DNA of 64,000 nt, from the NCBI RefSeq assembly GCF_018362995.1, contig NZ_CP074372.1:744001-808000 (forward strand), in the 5' to 3' direction. How positions within the stretch are numbered: the stretch's first letter is position 1; every line of letters starts with the position of its first letter. The notes beneath the pieces were generated by a model, which saw only the letters and a program-made list of their open reading frames with translations, had not been told where the DNA came from and ran no database searches. The translations under genes were made by a program, and so were the position numbers. Below are positions 35,718 to 44,215 of the stretch, piece after piece. The DNA comes from Chryseobacterium indologenes (GTDB lineage: Bacteria > Bacteroidota > Bacteroidia > Flavobacteriales > Weeksellaceae).

Positions 35718-36371
35718 GTCTTCAAATTTTATAAATTATTACTGAATAATTTTTTATAAACTATGAAACGCACAACAAAAAACAAACCATATTAAACAAA
35801 TTTTATAAAAAAAAGTACCACATTTTTTGATTGTTTTTTAGCTCCTCCACTATTGTATACAATTGAAAACTCCCTGTTAGAAATGGTTTAAGATATTTTA
35901 ACATAAATTTTATCATCTAAACCGTCATAATAACACTTGTATTTCACTATATTTGGAATAATAAAACTAACCCATGAATAAGGATAACATAAAAACTTGT
36001 TAAACTAAAAATTATTAAAGATTATCAAAGGTTATGAAAGACTTATTTTCATTAAAAGGAAGGAGGAAAGATCATATTATGAGGTATTTTAAAAAAAAGA
36101 TGTACCAATTGATCGAAAAGGGTGACTGGATTACTTTTACAATTAAAAAATGGTACAGGACTATAACTATATCATGTTTGATATATAATGATTTAGTTAC
36201 TTTAGTTATTGTAAAGGCAAAAGTTACTCCATTTTACGAAAGATATACAGTGTTGTAATGTTTGGTAGGTAGTCCAATACCTCAATGCTACTGGAGAAAA
36301 ATAGAATATCCATAATTAATATATTAAAGTTTTCCGTTACACCTTGGGTATGGGATGCTTTTTTCGCAGGC
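35718..36371. other. Gap without a recognised gene
   Basis: About 650 A+T-rich bases. An open frame at 36034-36258 (74 codons, MKDLFSLKGRRKDHIMRYFKKK) has a usable ATG and a basic N-terminus but no family resemblance and unusual composition; it is doubtful as a gene (about 0.2). No RNA or repeat was recognised. Confidence 0.4.
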
Positions 36372-36403
36372 TTTGCACTGATTGCTAAAAAATTGTATAT
36401 TTG
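36372..36403 (+). promoter_or_regulatory. Promoter of the aspartate kinase leader
   Basis: TTTG at 36372-36375 and TATATTTG at 36396-36403 with a 20-bp spacer: one of the best Bacteroidota promoter matches in the window. Transcription would begin about 36410, just before the leader peptide. Confidence 0.75.
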
Positions 36404-36420
36404 CCCAGCAAAAAAAGAAA

Positions 36421-36477
36421 ATGATATTGTCTAACTTAAAAAAAGGAAAGAAACAGTACTTACGCCGAATGTCGTGA
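36421..36477 (+). CDS. Lysine-rich leader peptide of aspartate kinase attenuator
   Basis: Encodes MILSNLKKGKKQYLRRMS (18 residues) and stops with TGA at 36475-36477. Four of the codons 7-11 are lysine. It lies right behind the promoter and ahead of a terminator whose antiterminator partner overlaps the stop codon (36470-36477). This is the classic layout for ribosome-controlled attenuation: stalling on lysine codons leaves the partner free. Translation is inferred, not shown. Confidence 0.75.
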   Translation: MILSNLKKGKKQYLRRMS

Positions 36478-36545
36478 GTCATTTTCCTATTGGTTAGAAA
36501 TCAAATACATCAGGAGCTTGTCATCACGACAGGCTCTTTTTTTTT
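36464..36545 (+). terminator. Transcription attenuator upstream of aspartate kinase
   Basis: Terminator: GAGCTTGTC (36514-36522) pairs with GACAGGCTC (36528-36536), 9 pairs with one G-U, 5-base loop, then nine T. Antiterminator: TGTCGTGA (36470-36477) is the exact complement of TCACGACA (36524-36531), extended by GCC (36464-36466) with GGC (36532-36534) after a 3-base bulge. The two structures exclude each other. Located 27 bp before the kinase ATG. Confidence 0.82.
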
Positions 36546-36572
36546 GAAAAAATTTTAACAATTTAATATATT

Positions 36573-37892
36573 ATGAAAGTATTGAAATTTGGCGGGACTT
36601 CGGTAGGAAGCCCGGAACGAATCGAACAGTTATTACCAATTATCAGATCTCAGGTGTCAGACAAACACTTGGTTGTTTTATCGGCTGTTTCCGGTACTAC
36701 AAATGATTTGGTGAAATTATCGGAGCTATATGAAAGTAAGGATATTGAAGGAGCCTACAAACATATTGATGTGCTATATGAGAAATATAAAAAATTTGTA
36801 AATGAATTGTTTAAGACAGAAAAAGGAATCTCTGAAGCCTTGGCTTTTATTGACAAAATTTTTGATCTTTTTTACCAGTTCAAACATAAAAACTTCACTT
36901 CCAGTGCAGAGCGTATTATACTTGCGCAAGGTGAGATTATTTCAACAACTCTGTTTCATTTGCACTTAAAGGAAAAAGAAGTTTCTTCTGTACTCTTATC
37001 AGCATTAGATTTTATGCTGATTGATGAAGATAAGGAACCCAATATTGATGAAATCAGAAGACTGGCAGCTATTGAAATAGCAAAATATCAGGAAGAAACC
37101 TTGTTTATTACTCAGGGATATATATGCAGAAATGCCCAGGGTGAAATTGATAATCTGCAAAGGGGAGGTTCAGATTACACCGCTTCATTACTGGGTGCCG
37201 CATTACAGGCAGAAGAAATCCAGATATGGACAGATATTGACGGGTTCCACAATAATGATCCGAGATACGTACAGAATACAAAGTCTATAGCCAGGCTAAG
37301 TTTTGATGAAGCAGCAGAATTATCCTATTTTGGAGCCAAAATTCTTCATCCCCAAAGTGTATTCCCTGCAAGAAAATATAATGTTCCTGTAAGATTATTA
37401 GATACAATGAATCCTTCTGCAGCGGGAACATTGATCTCAGGAGAAACAACCAATCAAAATCAGATTGTAGCCATTGCTGCTAAAGATGGCATTACAGCAA
37501 TCCGTATTCAGTCTTCCCGCATGCTGATGGCGTATGGCTTTTTGAGAAAGGTTTTTGAAATTTTTGAACGTTATAAAACTCCTATAGATATGATTACTAC
37601 TTCTGAAGTGGCAGTTTCGCTTACCATTGACCAAACGGATAATCTTTCTGAAATTGTAAGAGAACTAAGTGCCTTTTCATCAGTTGAAATTGATAGTGAG
37701 CAGTCTATCATATGCATTGTTGGGGATTTTAGAAAAAATAATCATGGCTATGCAACTATTGTCTCTGAAGCGGTAAAGCATATTCCAATACGAATGATTT
37801 CCTATGGAGGAAGTGAAAATAATATTTCATTATTAATTTCATCTGTTTTCAAGATAGAAGGATTAAGGTCTCTGCATAACAGATTATTTTAG
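36573..37892 (+). CDS. lysC: Aspartate kinase
   Basis: 439 residues. Starts MKVLKFGGTSVGSPERIEQL, the ATP-binding KFGGTSVG signature. Further motifs: SAERIILAQGEIIS, TQGYICRNAQGEIDNLQRGGSDYTASLLGAAL (aspartate/ATP site), IWTDIDGFHNNDPR, ELSYFGAKILHP. Two C-terminal ACT repeats (about residues 300-439, including TSEVAVSLTID) give feedback control. Monofunctional, with no homoserine dehydrogenase part. It phosphorylates aspartate for lysine/threonine/methionine synthesis; a lysine-rich attenuated leader suggests the lysine branch. The symbol is tentative. Confidence 0.9.
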   Translation: MKVLKFGGTSVGSPERIEQLLPIIRSQVSDKHLVVLSAVSGTTNDLVKLSELYESKDIEGAYKHIDVLYEKYKKFVNELFKTEKGISEALAFIDKIFDLFYQFKHKNFTSSAERIILAQGEIISTTLFHLHLKEKEVSSVLLSALDFMLIDEDKEPNIDEIRRLAAIEIAKYQEETLFITQGYICRNAQGEIDNLQRGGSDYTASLLGAALQAEEIQIWTDIDGFHNNDPRYVQNTKSIARLSFDEAAELSYFGAKILHPQSVFPARKYNVPVRLLDTMNPSAAGTLISGETTNQNQIVAIAAKDGITAIRIQSSRMLMAYGFLRKVFEIFERYKTPIDMITTSEVAVSLTIDQTDNLSEIVRELSAFSSVEIDSEQSIICIVGDFRKNNHGYATIVSEAVKHIPIRMISYGGSENNISLLISSVFKIEGLRSLHNRLF

Positions 37893-38266
37893 TAAATCAA
37901 TAGTTAAGGCTGTAAGGTTGTCAAAAGATACCACAAAAAACCGGATTTCTATAGATAGTGATGTATATGGCATGTACATTGTTAATATGAAAGCAGTTTT
38001 TAAGAAACTTTGTTTAACACCATATCACTTTTATATAAATTTCATTAATAACCTCCTCTTTTAGGAGGTTTTTTTGTTAAGTAATGAGAGCAATACCATT
38101 TAAGCATTATGATTCATTAATAAACCAGTTTTATATTGGCTGGTATGTTTTTCAACCTGTCTATTTTTAAGATAGGTTTTTTCTTTGTCCAGTTGCCGTC
38201 TGTGCCTTTATAGTAGGGTGTTAGATACTGTTTAATATAATTATAATTAAAATAAAAATAAAATAT
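37893..38266. other. Gap with terminator and regulator promoter
   Basis: Contains the terminator at 38050-38075 and, at its end, the operator cluster of the carotenoid regulator. A short frame at 37987-38064 (25 codons) ends within the terminator; there is nothing to support it as a gene. Confidence 0.4.
38050..38075 (+). terminator. Rho-independent terminator downstream of aspartate kinase
   Basis: Perfect 8-bp stem AACCTCCT (38050-38057) with AGGAGGTT (38063-38070), 5-base loop, seven T. It lies 158 bp after the kinase stop. Confidence 0.75.
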
Positions 38267-38304
38267 AGTTTATTTATAAACTTATATAAGTATATTTGTA
38301 TACT
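38267..38304 (+). promoter_or_regulatory. Overlapping palindromes and -7 box of carotenoid MarR promoter
   Basis: TATATTTG (38291-38298) is the -7 box. Three inverted repeats overlap it: AGTTTA-N4-TAAACT (38267-38282), ACTTATATAAGT (38280-38291, perfect) and AGTATA-TTTG-TATACT (38289-38304). A nearly identical 16-mer (15 of 16 bases) lies in the promoter of the MarR paralogue at 54830-54845. The position over the core promoter fits autorepression. Confidence 0.7.
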
Positions 38305-38316
38305 AATATGTTTGAT

Positions 38317-38970
38317 ATGAATTTTGATCTTATAAAATCAGTTGTGGAACTCGTTCAGCAATTTATGGAACAAAATGAAGGTAAAGCTATATACAGTAAT
38401 GATCTTCATGGTTTTACAGAATGGATCAATGCTGCCCATCAACAGGATCTTGAAAATCCTCATTGGGCAGGGAAAGAATTAGGAAGAAGCTCAGATAGTA
38501 TTATTAATACTTTATTGATCAGGATGAATAGATATGCAAAATCTTACTCCAGATCAGCAGTCGGCAGTTCTGTTTTTTCCAGTCAGGATGACTTTATTTT
38601 TCTTATCAACCTGAAAAGTATGGGAGCTATGTCAAAAATGGAATTGATAAGGCATAATGTACATGAGAAATCTTCAGGTATACTTACTATTAATCGGCTG
38701 CTCCGTAACGGCTGGATTGAACAGGCGGTTTCTCCAAAAGATAAAAGAATAAAAAATATACAGATAACACAGAAAGGGCTTGCTGTACTGGATGATCACA
38801 TGGATGAAATCCGCAGGGCTTCAAGGGCTGTAACAGGGAATCTTACTCATTCTGAACAAATGCTGCTCATTGCGATACTTTCTAAATTGGATGAATTTCA
38901 TGATTCTTTTTATCGGATGAATCTGGAAACGGAGGATCTGCTGAATGCCATATATAAAAAGTTGAACTGA
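38317..38970 (+). CDS. MarR family regulator of the carotenoid operon
   Basis: 217 residues from ATG 38317 (MNFDLIKSVVELVQQF), which aligns with the start of the paralogue at 54857 (MNYTLIKDYIDLLEEF); ATG 38308 is also possible, while the TTG at 38296 is part of the -7 box. N-terminal helical extension with WAGKELGRSSDSIINTLLIRMNRYAKSYSRSAV, then winged helix DFIFLINLKSMGAMSKMELIRHNVHEKSSGILTINRLLRNGWIEQAVSPKDKRIKNIQIT. Longer than usual MarR (about 150). Heads a ten-gene operon. Confidence 0.85.
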   Translation: MNFDLIKSVVELVQQFMEQNEGKAIYSNDLHGFTEWINAAHQQDLENPHWAGKELGRSSDSIINTLLIRMNRYAKSYSRSAVGSSVFSSQDDFIFLINLKSMGAMSKMELIRHNVHEKSSGILTINRLLRNGWIEQAVSPKDKRIKNIQITQKGLAVLDDHMDEIRRASRAVTGNLTHSEQMLLIAILSKLDEFHDSFYRMNLETEDLLNAIYKKLN

Positions 38971-39010
38971 GTTCCAAATGAAAAGTGTCTCTAAAAAAAC
39001 TATTAAATAA

Positions 39011-40501
39011 ATGATGATGAATACTGAAAGCTCAAGAAAGAGAATAGCGGTGATAGGTTCCGGATTTTCCGGACTCTCTGCTGCTGCTTATGCAGCAAAG
39101 TCGGGACATGAAGTGCATGTTTTTGAAAAACACGATCAGCCCGGAGGACGTGCAAGGCAATTTAAAACTGAAGAAGGATATCTATTTGATATGGGACCTA
39201 GCTGGTACTGGATGCCTGATATTATCGAAGGCTTTTTCAATGATTTTGATTGTAAAGCAGCTGATTATTTTAAACTGGTATCCTTAGATCCTCAGTTCGA
39301 GATGATTTTTTCAAAAGAAAAGGTTTCAGTTCCGGAAAAAAATGAAGACATCCGAGAGATATTTGAAAAAACTGAACCAGGAGCGGGTAAAAAGTATGAT
39401 CAGTTTATGCAGTCTGCTCAGTTTAAGTATGAAACAGGGATGAAAGATTTTGTGACAAAACCTTGTTACTGCTGGCTGGAATTTGCTTCTTTAAAAATAG
39501 CAGGAAGCGCACTGAAGCTTGATCTTTTAAGTAATTTCAGAAAATATGTCTCAGGATATTTTTCTGATCCGAAACTTAGATCGCTGATGGAATTTCCGGT
39601 TATATTTCTTGGTGCTTCACCCCGAAATATTCCCGCGCTTTACAGCCTTATGAATTATGGAGGGTATGTGCTGGGAACAAAATATCCTATGGGAGGATTT
39701 TATCAGCTCGTTATGGCGATGAAAGATGTAGCCCAAAAACAGGGAGCCGCTTTTCATTTTAATCATGAGGTCCAGAAGCTCAATACGGAAAACGGAAAAG
39801 TAGTCTCATTAACAGTAGATGGTAAAGATTATGAATTTGATGCCGTTATTGCATCATCAGATTATCACCATACAGAAACATTAATTCCCAAATCACTTAG
39901 AAATTATAATGACGCCTATTGGAAAACAAAAACCTTTGCCCCTTCATGTCTTATTTATTATCTGGGAATCAAAGGAAAAATTCCTCATTTGAAACATCAT
40001 ACTTTATTTTTTGAAAATGAACTTGATCATCATATAGACTGTATTTATATCAACAAGAAATGGCCGGCTAAACCCCTTTTTTATGCTTGCTGTCCTTCAA
40101 AAACAGATCAGGATGTAGCACCTGAAGGCTGTGAAAATCTCTTTTTGCTGCTGCCTCTCGCACCGGGAATACATGATGAGGAGGCTGTAAGAGAAACATA
40201 CCTGAAGGAAATGCTTGAAAGAATTGAAAAACATACTGGAGAAACCGATCTTGTTTCCAGGATTGAGTACAAAAGAAGCTATTGTGTCAGTGATTTTATT
40301 TCGGATTACAATGCTTATCAGGGAAATGCCTACGGATTGTCCAATACTTTATCACAGACTGCCGTCCTGAAACCTAAAATAAGAAACAAGAAGATTAGTA
40401 ATCTTTTTTATACCGGGCAGCTGACTGTTCCCGGACCTGGTGTTCCGCCGTCAGTTATTTCTGGAAAAATTGTAGCGCAAGAGGTTAATAAACTAAAATA
40501 A
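39011..40501 (+). CDS. crtI: Phytoene desaturase
   Basis: 496 residues. FAD Rossmann motif IAVIGSGFSGLSAAAYAAKSGHEVHVFEKHDQPGGRARQF at the N-terminus, and the C-terminal FYTGQLTVPGPGVPPSVISGKIVA typical of CrtI. Desaturates phytoene to lycopene in the membrane. Three ATG codons are adjacent (39011, 39014, 39017). Lies 40 bp after the MarR gene and 6 bp before crtB. Confidence 0.93.
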   Translation: MMMNTESSRKRIAVIGSGFSGLSAAAYAAKSGHEVHVFEKHDQPGGRARQFKTEEGYLFDMGPSWYWMPDIIEGFFNDFDCKAADYFKLVSLDPQFEMIFSKEKVSVPEKNEDIREIFEKTEPGAGKKYDQFMQSAQFKYETGMKDFVTKPCYCWLEFASLKIAGSALKLDLLSNFRKYVSGYFSDPKLRSLMEFPVIFLGASPRNIPALYSLMNYGGYVLGTKYPMGGFYQLVMAMKDVAQKQGAAFHFNHEVQKLNTENGKVVSLTVDGKDYEFDAVIASSDYHHTETLIPKSLRNYNDAYWKTKTFAPSCLIYYLGIKGKIPHLKHHTLFFENELDHHIDCIYINKKWPAKPLFYACCPSKTDQDVAPEGCENLFLLLPLAPGIHDEEAVRETYLKEMLERIEKHTGETDLVSRIEYKRSYCVSDFISDYNAYQGNAYGLSNTLSQTAVLKPKIRNKKISNLFYTGQLTVPGPGVPPSVISGKIVAQEVNKLK

Positions 40502-40507
40502 AATAAT

Positions 40508-41344
40508 ATGAAAAAATTGTTTGATGAGTTGTCTTATGAGGTCAGTAAGTACACTACTCAAAAATACAGTACCAGTTTTTCATTAGGAATATTGGCGCTG
40601 AAGCCTTCTATCAGACCTGCTATTTATGCTGTTTACGGGTATGTACGCCTTGCTGATGAAATTGTTGACAGTTTTCATGGGTATGATAAAGAGAAGCTTT
40701 TGAAAAGATTAAAGTCCGAAACTTACGACGCGCTGCAAGACGGAATATCACTCAATCCGATTCTACACTCATTTCAGGAAACTGTGCGTCAGTATGATAT
40801 CAATATTCATTTGATAGATCAGTTCCTGCACAGTATGGAAATGGATCTGCAAAAAATAGACTATAATTCAGAACTTTATAACGAATATATCTATGGCTCT
40901 GCAGAAGTAGTGGGGCTCATGTGCCTGCAGATATTTACAGGAGGTGATAAGCAGCAATTTGAAAAACTTAAACCATTCGCGATGAAGCTGGGTTCAGCTT
41001 TTCAAAAGGTTAATTTTTTACGTGATTTGAAAGAAGATTACCAGATTTTGGGGAGAACTTATTTCCCGTCTCTGAATATGGCTGCTTTTGATAACACCGT
41101 CAAAGCTCAGATTGAAAAAGAAATTGAAGAAGAATTTAAAGAAGCACTGCAGGGAATCAAAAAACTGCCGGGTTCTTCTCTGTTTGGAGTATATCTGGCA
41201 TACAGATACTATCTGTCATTGTTTGAAAAAATAAAGAAAACAAGTTCTCAGCATATTTTACAGCAAAGAATCAGGATTGCTAATTCACAGAAATTATTGG
41301 TAGCATTTAAAAGCTATATAAGATACAAATCTGCTTATTTCTAA
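40508..41344 (+). CDS. crtB: Phytoene synthase
   Basis: 278 residues. The two aspartate-rich motifs are visible: YGYVRLADEIVDSF (DxxxD) and KVNFLRDLKEDYQILGRTYFP. Joins two geranylgeranyl diphosphates into phytoene. Only 6 bp after crtI. No crtE (geranylgeranyl diphosphate synthase) is in the operon, so it must lie elsewhere. Confidence 0.92.
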   Translation: MKKLFDELSYEVSKYTTQKYSTSFSLGILALKPSIRPAIYAVYGYVRLADEIVDSFHGYDKEKLLKRLKSETYDALQDGISLNPILHSFQETVRQYDINIHLIDQFLHSMEMDLQKIDYNSELYNEYIYGSAEVVGLMCLQIFTGGDKQQFEKLKPFAMKLGSAFQKVNFLRDLKEDYQILGRTYFPSLNMAAFDNTVKAQIEKEIEEEFKEALQGIKKLPGSSLFGVYLAYRYYLSLFEKIKKTSSQHILQQRIRIANSQKLLVAFKSYIRYKSAYF

Positions 41345-41399
41345 TCGCTTCTTTGTTTTAGAAGGTCGTTTTAGAATTTATAAATCAATAAAAAAATAA

Positions 41400-41867
41400 A
41401 TGATGTACAGATTATATAGAGAACAACATTTGAATTGTGATATTGAGACGGCATGGAAATTCTTTTCCTCCCCTCATAATTTATCTGAAATAACGCCTAA
41501 GAGTATGAACTTTTTAGTGCTTTCAGATATACAGGATGAATCTATTTTTGAAGGAATGGAAATAGATTATACAGTTTCTCCGGTATTGGGAATTCCGATG
41601 AAGTGGAAAACTGTTATCAGTCAGGTGGAAGACTATAAAAGCTTTACGGATTTTCAGAAAGAAGGTCCTTATAAGCACTGGAATCATTTTCATGAGTTCA
41701 TTCCTGATGAGAATGGTGTATTAATGAAGGATACTGTAGATTATGAACTCCCGTTGGGAATTTTAGGAAGGGTAGCGCACAGGTTATTTGTTAAAGAAAA
41801 ACTCAGAAGTATTTTCGATTTCAGATACAGTGTATTGAATGATCTTTTTAACCGCAAACACAATTAA
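41400..41867 (+). CDS. SRPBCC family protein
   Basis: 155 residues. START/SRPBCC text: YRLYREQHLNCDIETAWKFFSSPHNLSEITPKSMNFLVLSD and GPYKHWNHFHEFIPDENGVLMKDTVDYELPLG. This subfamily (COG4276-like) is common in carotenoid or photo-oxidative stress operons. It likely binds a hydrophobic ligand; enzymatic activity unknown. One base separates its stop from crtZ. Confidence 0.85.
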   Translation: MMYRLYREQHLNCDIETAWKFFSSPHNLSEITPKSMNFLVLSDIQDESIFEGMEIDYTVSPVLGIPMKWKTVISQVEDYKSFTDFQKEGPYKHWNHFHEFIPDENGVLMKDTVDYELPLGILGRVAHRLFVKEKLRSIFDFRYSVLNDLFNRKHN

Positions 41868-41868
41868 T

Positions 41869-42321
41869 ATGAATTTTCTGATCGTTCTGCTTGTTTTTAT
41901 TTCCATGGAAGGAGCCACATGGCTTATTCACAGATATATTATGCATGGTTTTCTGTGGAGTCTGCACAAGGATCATCATGATCACAGCAACGAGGGGAAA
42001 CTTGAAAGAAATGATCTGTTCTTTTTCATTTTTGCCAGTCCTGCTATTGCATTATTATATGCAGGGGTAAGACAGGAATTCAATTATCTGTTTTTTGTCG
42101 GATTGGGAATAAGCCTTTACGGAATGGCCTATTTCTTTGTACATGATATTTTTATTCATCAGAGAGCAAAGATTTTTACAAAAACAAAGAATCCATATTG
42201 GCTTGCCATAAGACGTGCTCATAAGCAGCATCACAAGCATTTGGGAAAGGAAGAAGGAGAGTGTTTTGGATTTTTATGGGTACCTGTTAAATATTTTAAA
42301 ATGTATTTCAATAAAAAATGA
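41869..42321 (+). CDS. crtZ: Beta-carotene hydroxylase
   Basis: 150 residues from ATG 41869; an upstream in-frame start would overlap the SRPBCC gene. Fatty-acid-hydroxylase fold with four histidine motifs: HRYIMHG, HKDHHDH, HDIFIH and RRAHKQHHKH, which bind the di-iron centre. About four membrane helices. Hydroxylates beta-carotene to zeaxanthin. Overlaps the next gene by 4 bp (ATGA). Confidence 0.92.
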   Translation: MNFLIVLLVFISMEGATWLIHRYIMHGFLWSLHKDHHDHSNEGKLERNDLFFFIFASPAIALLYAGVRQEFNYLFFVGLGISLYGMAYFFVHDIFIHQRAKIFTKTKNPYWLAIRRAHKQHHKHLGKEEGECFGFLWVPVKYFKMYFNKK

Positions 42322-43007
42322 TGCCTTATACTTACATACTGATTAACTTTTTCACGGTCATTATTTGCTTTTTGGCTTCTTTTGACAGGAGAATACAGTT
42401 CAATAAACTTTTCGGGAAGTTTCTGCTGTCATCTACCATCGTGGCAATTCCTTTTATTATCTGGGATGTATGGTTTACTTCAAAAGGAGTGTGGTGGTTT
42501 GATCTCAATTACACATTAGGCTTTACAATAGCAGGACTGCCTATTGAAGAATGGCTGTTTTTTTATTGCATTCCGTTTGCATGTGTTTTTACTTATTACT
42601 GTCTGGAAAAATTTTTTAGCCTCAGAGGAATTGATGGTTTAAATAATCTTATTGTATTCACAGCTGTTATTGTTCTCAGTGTGACGGGACTTCTTTATCA
42701 TGAGAGAATATATACTTTGCTCACTGTGATTGTAACAACATTTACACTTTGTTATCTGCATTTTATTGTTAAAAAAGATTGGATAGCACGAGCAAGCTTT
42801 GTATATCTGGTATTGATGCCCGGATTTTTCGCAGTGAATGGAATCCTGACGGGATCTTTAATTCCTTCGCCTGTGGTAAACTATAATCCTGATGACTTTT
42901 TAGGGATCAGAATGAGAACCATTCCTGTTGAAGATGCTGTTTATGGGTACAGCCAGTTTTTACTCAATATTTATTTCTTTAAAAAAATAACTAAAAATGA
43001 AAAATAG
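42318..43007 (+). CDS. Lycopene cyclase (CrtYcd-type, fused)
   Basis: 229 residues, six to seven membrane helices. Two related halves carry the motifs GLPIEEWLFF and TIPVEDAVYG, the signatures of the heterodimeric/fused lycopene beta-cyclases also seen in Gram-positives, archaea and fungi. Converts lycopene to beta-carotene. ATG 42318 overlaps the crtZ stop; ATG 42321 is adjacent. Overlaps the lipocalin gene by 11 bp. Confidence 0.9.
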   Translation: MMPYTYILINFFTVIICFLASFDRRIQFNKLFGKFLLSSTIVAIPFIIWDVWFTSKGVWWFDLNYTLGFTIAGLPIEEWLFFYCIPFACVFTYYCLEKFFSLRGIDGLNNLIVFTAVIVLSVTGLLYHERIYTLLTVIVTTFTLCYLHFIVKKDWIARASFVYLVLMPGFFAVNGILTGSLIPSPVVNYNPDDFLGIRMRTIPVEDAVYGYSQFLLNIYFFKKITKNEK

Positions 43008-43545
43008 AATCATTCTTACATTATTACTAAGCTTCGGACTGTTAAATGGTTTGATTTCTTGCTCTTCTATGCCTGAGAAAGCACGGCCTGTTGGTCAGTT
43101 TGATGTCAACAAATATTTAGGGACATGGTATGAAATTGCCAGGTTTGATTATCGTTTTGAGAAAGATCTTGATAATGCAATCGCTCAGTACAGCCTTAAT
43201 GCGGATGGAAATGTAAATGTAGTCAACAGCGGATATAATTTTAAAAAGAACAAATGGGTTTCTGCTAATGGTACTGCTAAATTCAGGGGAGAGAAAAATG
43301 TTGCAGCGCTGAAAGTGAGTTTTTTCGGACCTTTTTATGCCGGATATAATGTAGTTGCACTGGAAGAGTACAAATATGCACTGGTTGCCGGGAAAAATTT
43401 AGACTATCTATGGATTCTTTCCCGTGAAAAAACGATCCCTGAGAACATAAAACAGAAATTTATCAGCAAAGCGCAGGAAATAGGGTATGATACCTCAAAA
43501 TTAATATGGGTGAAACAGGATAAGAAAAGTCCTTTTGATAAATAA
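42997..43545 (+). CDS. blc: Bacterial lipocalin (Blc-like lipoprotein)
   Basis: 182 residues. Lipobox LISC with lipidated Cys22; GTWYEIARFDYRFEKDLDNAIAQYSLNADGNVNVVNSGY is the lipocalin signature, and YAGYNVVALEEYKYALVAGKNLDYLWILSRE continues the Blc pattern. Outer-membrane anchored, binds fatty acids or lysophospholipids, stress-linked in other bacteria. Its start overlaps the cyclase gene, so it is translationally coupled to carotenoid synthesis. Confidence 0.9.
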   Translation: MKNRIILTLLLSFGLLNGLISCSSMPEKARPVGQFDVNKYLGTWYEIARFDYRFEKDLDNAIAQYSLNADGNVNVVNSGYNFKKNKWVSANGTAKFRGEKNVAALKVSFFGPFYAGYNVVALEEYKYALVAGKNLDYLWILSREKTIPENIKQKFISKAQEIGYDTSKLIWVKQDKKSPFDK

Positions 43546-43575
43546 ATTTTCAAATTTAAATTAAAATCGAAACGT

Positions 43576-44166
43576 ATGCTTACAATACAGGCACAATCAA
43601 AAATACCTACAGATTACGGACTATTTACTATATATGCATTTTCAGAAAATGAAAAAGACTGGAGCCCGCATTTGGTTCTGGTAGCAGAAAATACAGATTA
43701 TAATAAGACTGTTAATGTCCGCTTTCATTCTGAGTGCATTACCGGAGAAGTTTTTCATTCAAAAAAATGCGAATGCGGTCAGCAGCTTGATGCAGCGATG
43801 AAATATATGTCTGAAAAAGGAGGAATGATCGTTTATCTCCGCCAGGAAGGAAGAAATATTGGGATCATCAATAAGCTGAAAGCATATGCGCTTCAGGAAC
43901 AAGGATTAGATACGGTTGAAGCCAATCTCAGACTGGGCTTGCCGGCTGACGGAAGAAACTTTGATGTAGCCGTGGAAATGCTGAATCTGTTGGATGTTAA
44001 GGAAATCAATCTGTTAACCAATAATCCTGACAAGCTTAAATCTGTTGAGAACAGCAGAATCATTCTCAAAAGCAGGATTCCTTTGGAAATTGATTCCAAT
44101 GAGATTAATGCAGGCTATCTTGTTAAAAAGAAAGACTATTTTGGTCATTTTTTAGAAAAAATATAA
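43576..44166 (+). CDS. ribA: GTP cyclohydrolase II (single-domain)
   Basis: 196 residues, the size of a monofunctional RibA. Zinc-binding cysteines in HSECITGEVFHSKKCECGQQL; GMIVYLRQEGRNIGI and EANLRLGLPADGRNF carry the catalytic Arg/Tyr region. First step of riboflavin synthesis from GTP. Bacteroidota usually have a fused RibBA in the riboflavin cluster, so this looks like an additional copy that serves the carotenoid/stress operon. Confidence 0.9.
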   Translation: MLTIQAQSKIPTDYGLFTIYAFSENEKDWSPHLVLVAENTDYNKTVNVRFHSECITGEVFHSKKCECGQQLDAAMKYMSEKGGMIVYLRQEGRNIGIINKLKAYALQEQGLDTVEANLRLGLPADGRNFDVAVEMLNLLDVKEINLLTNNPDKLKSVENSRIILKSRIPLEIDSNEINAGYLVKKKDYFGHFLEKI

Positions 44167-44215
44167 TAGACTTCAGACGGTCAGGATATTTATTGATCCG
44201 TTTAATCCAATAATT

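Noticed and set aside
36034..36258. 74-codon frame (MKDLFSLKGRRKDHIMRYFKKK)
   Set aside because: No recognisable domain, odd composition and A+T-rich context; kept only as a doubtful note in the gap description.
37987..38064. 25-codon frame before the terminator downstream of aspartate kinase
   Set aside because: Ends inside the terminator stem, no promoter and no codons suggestive of a leader peptide.
38267..38304. CRISPR-like or tandem repeat
   Set aside because: The repeats are overlapping palindromes over a promoter, without spacers or array structure.
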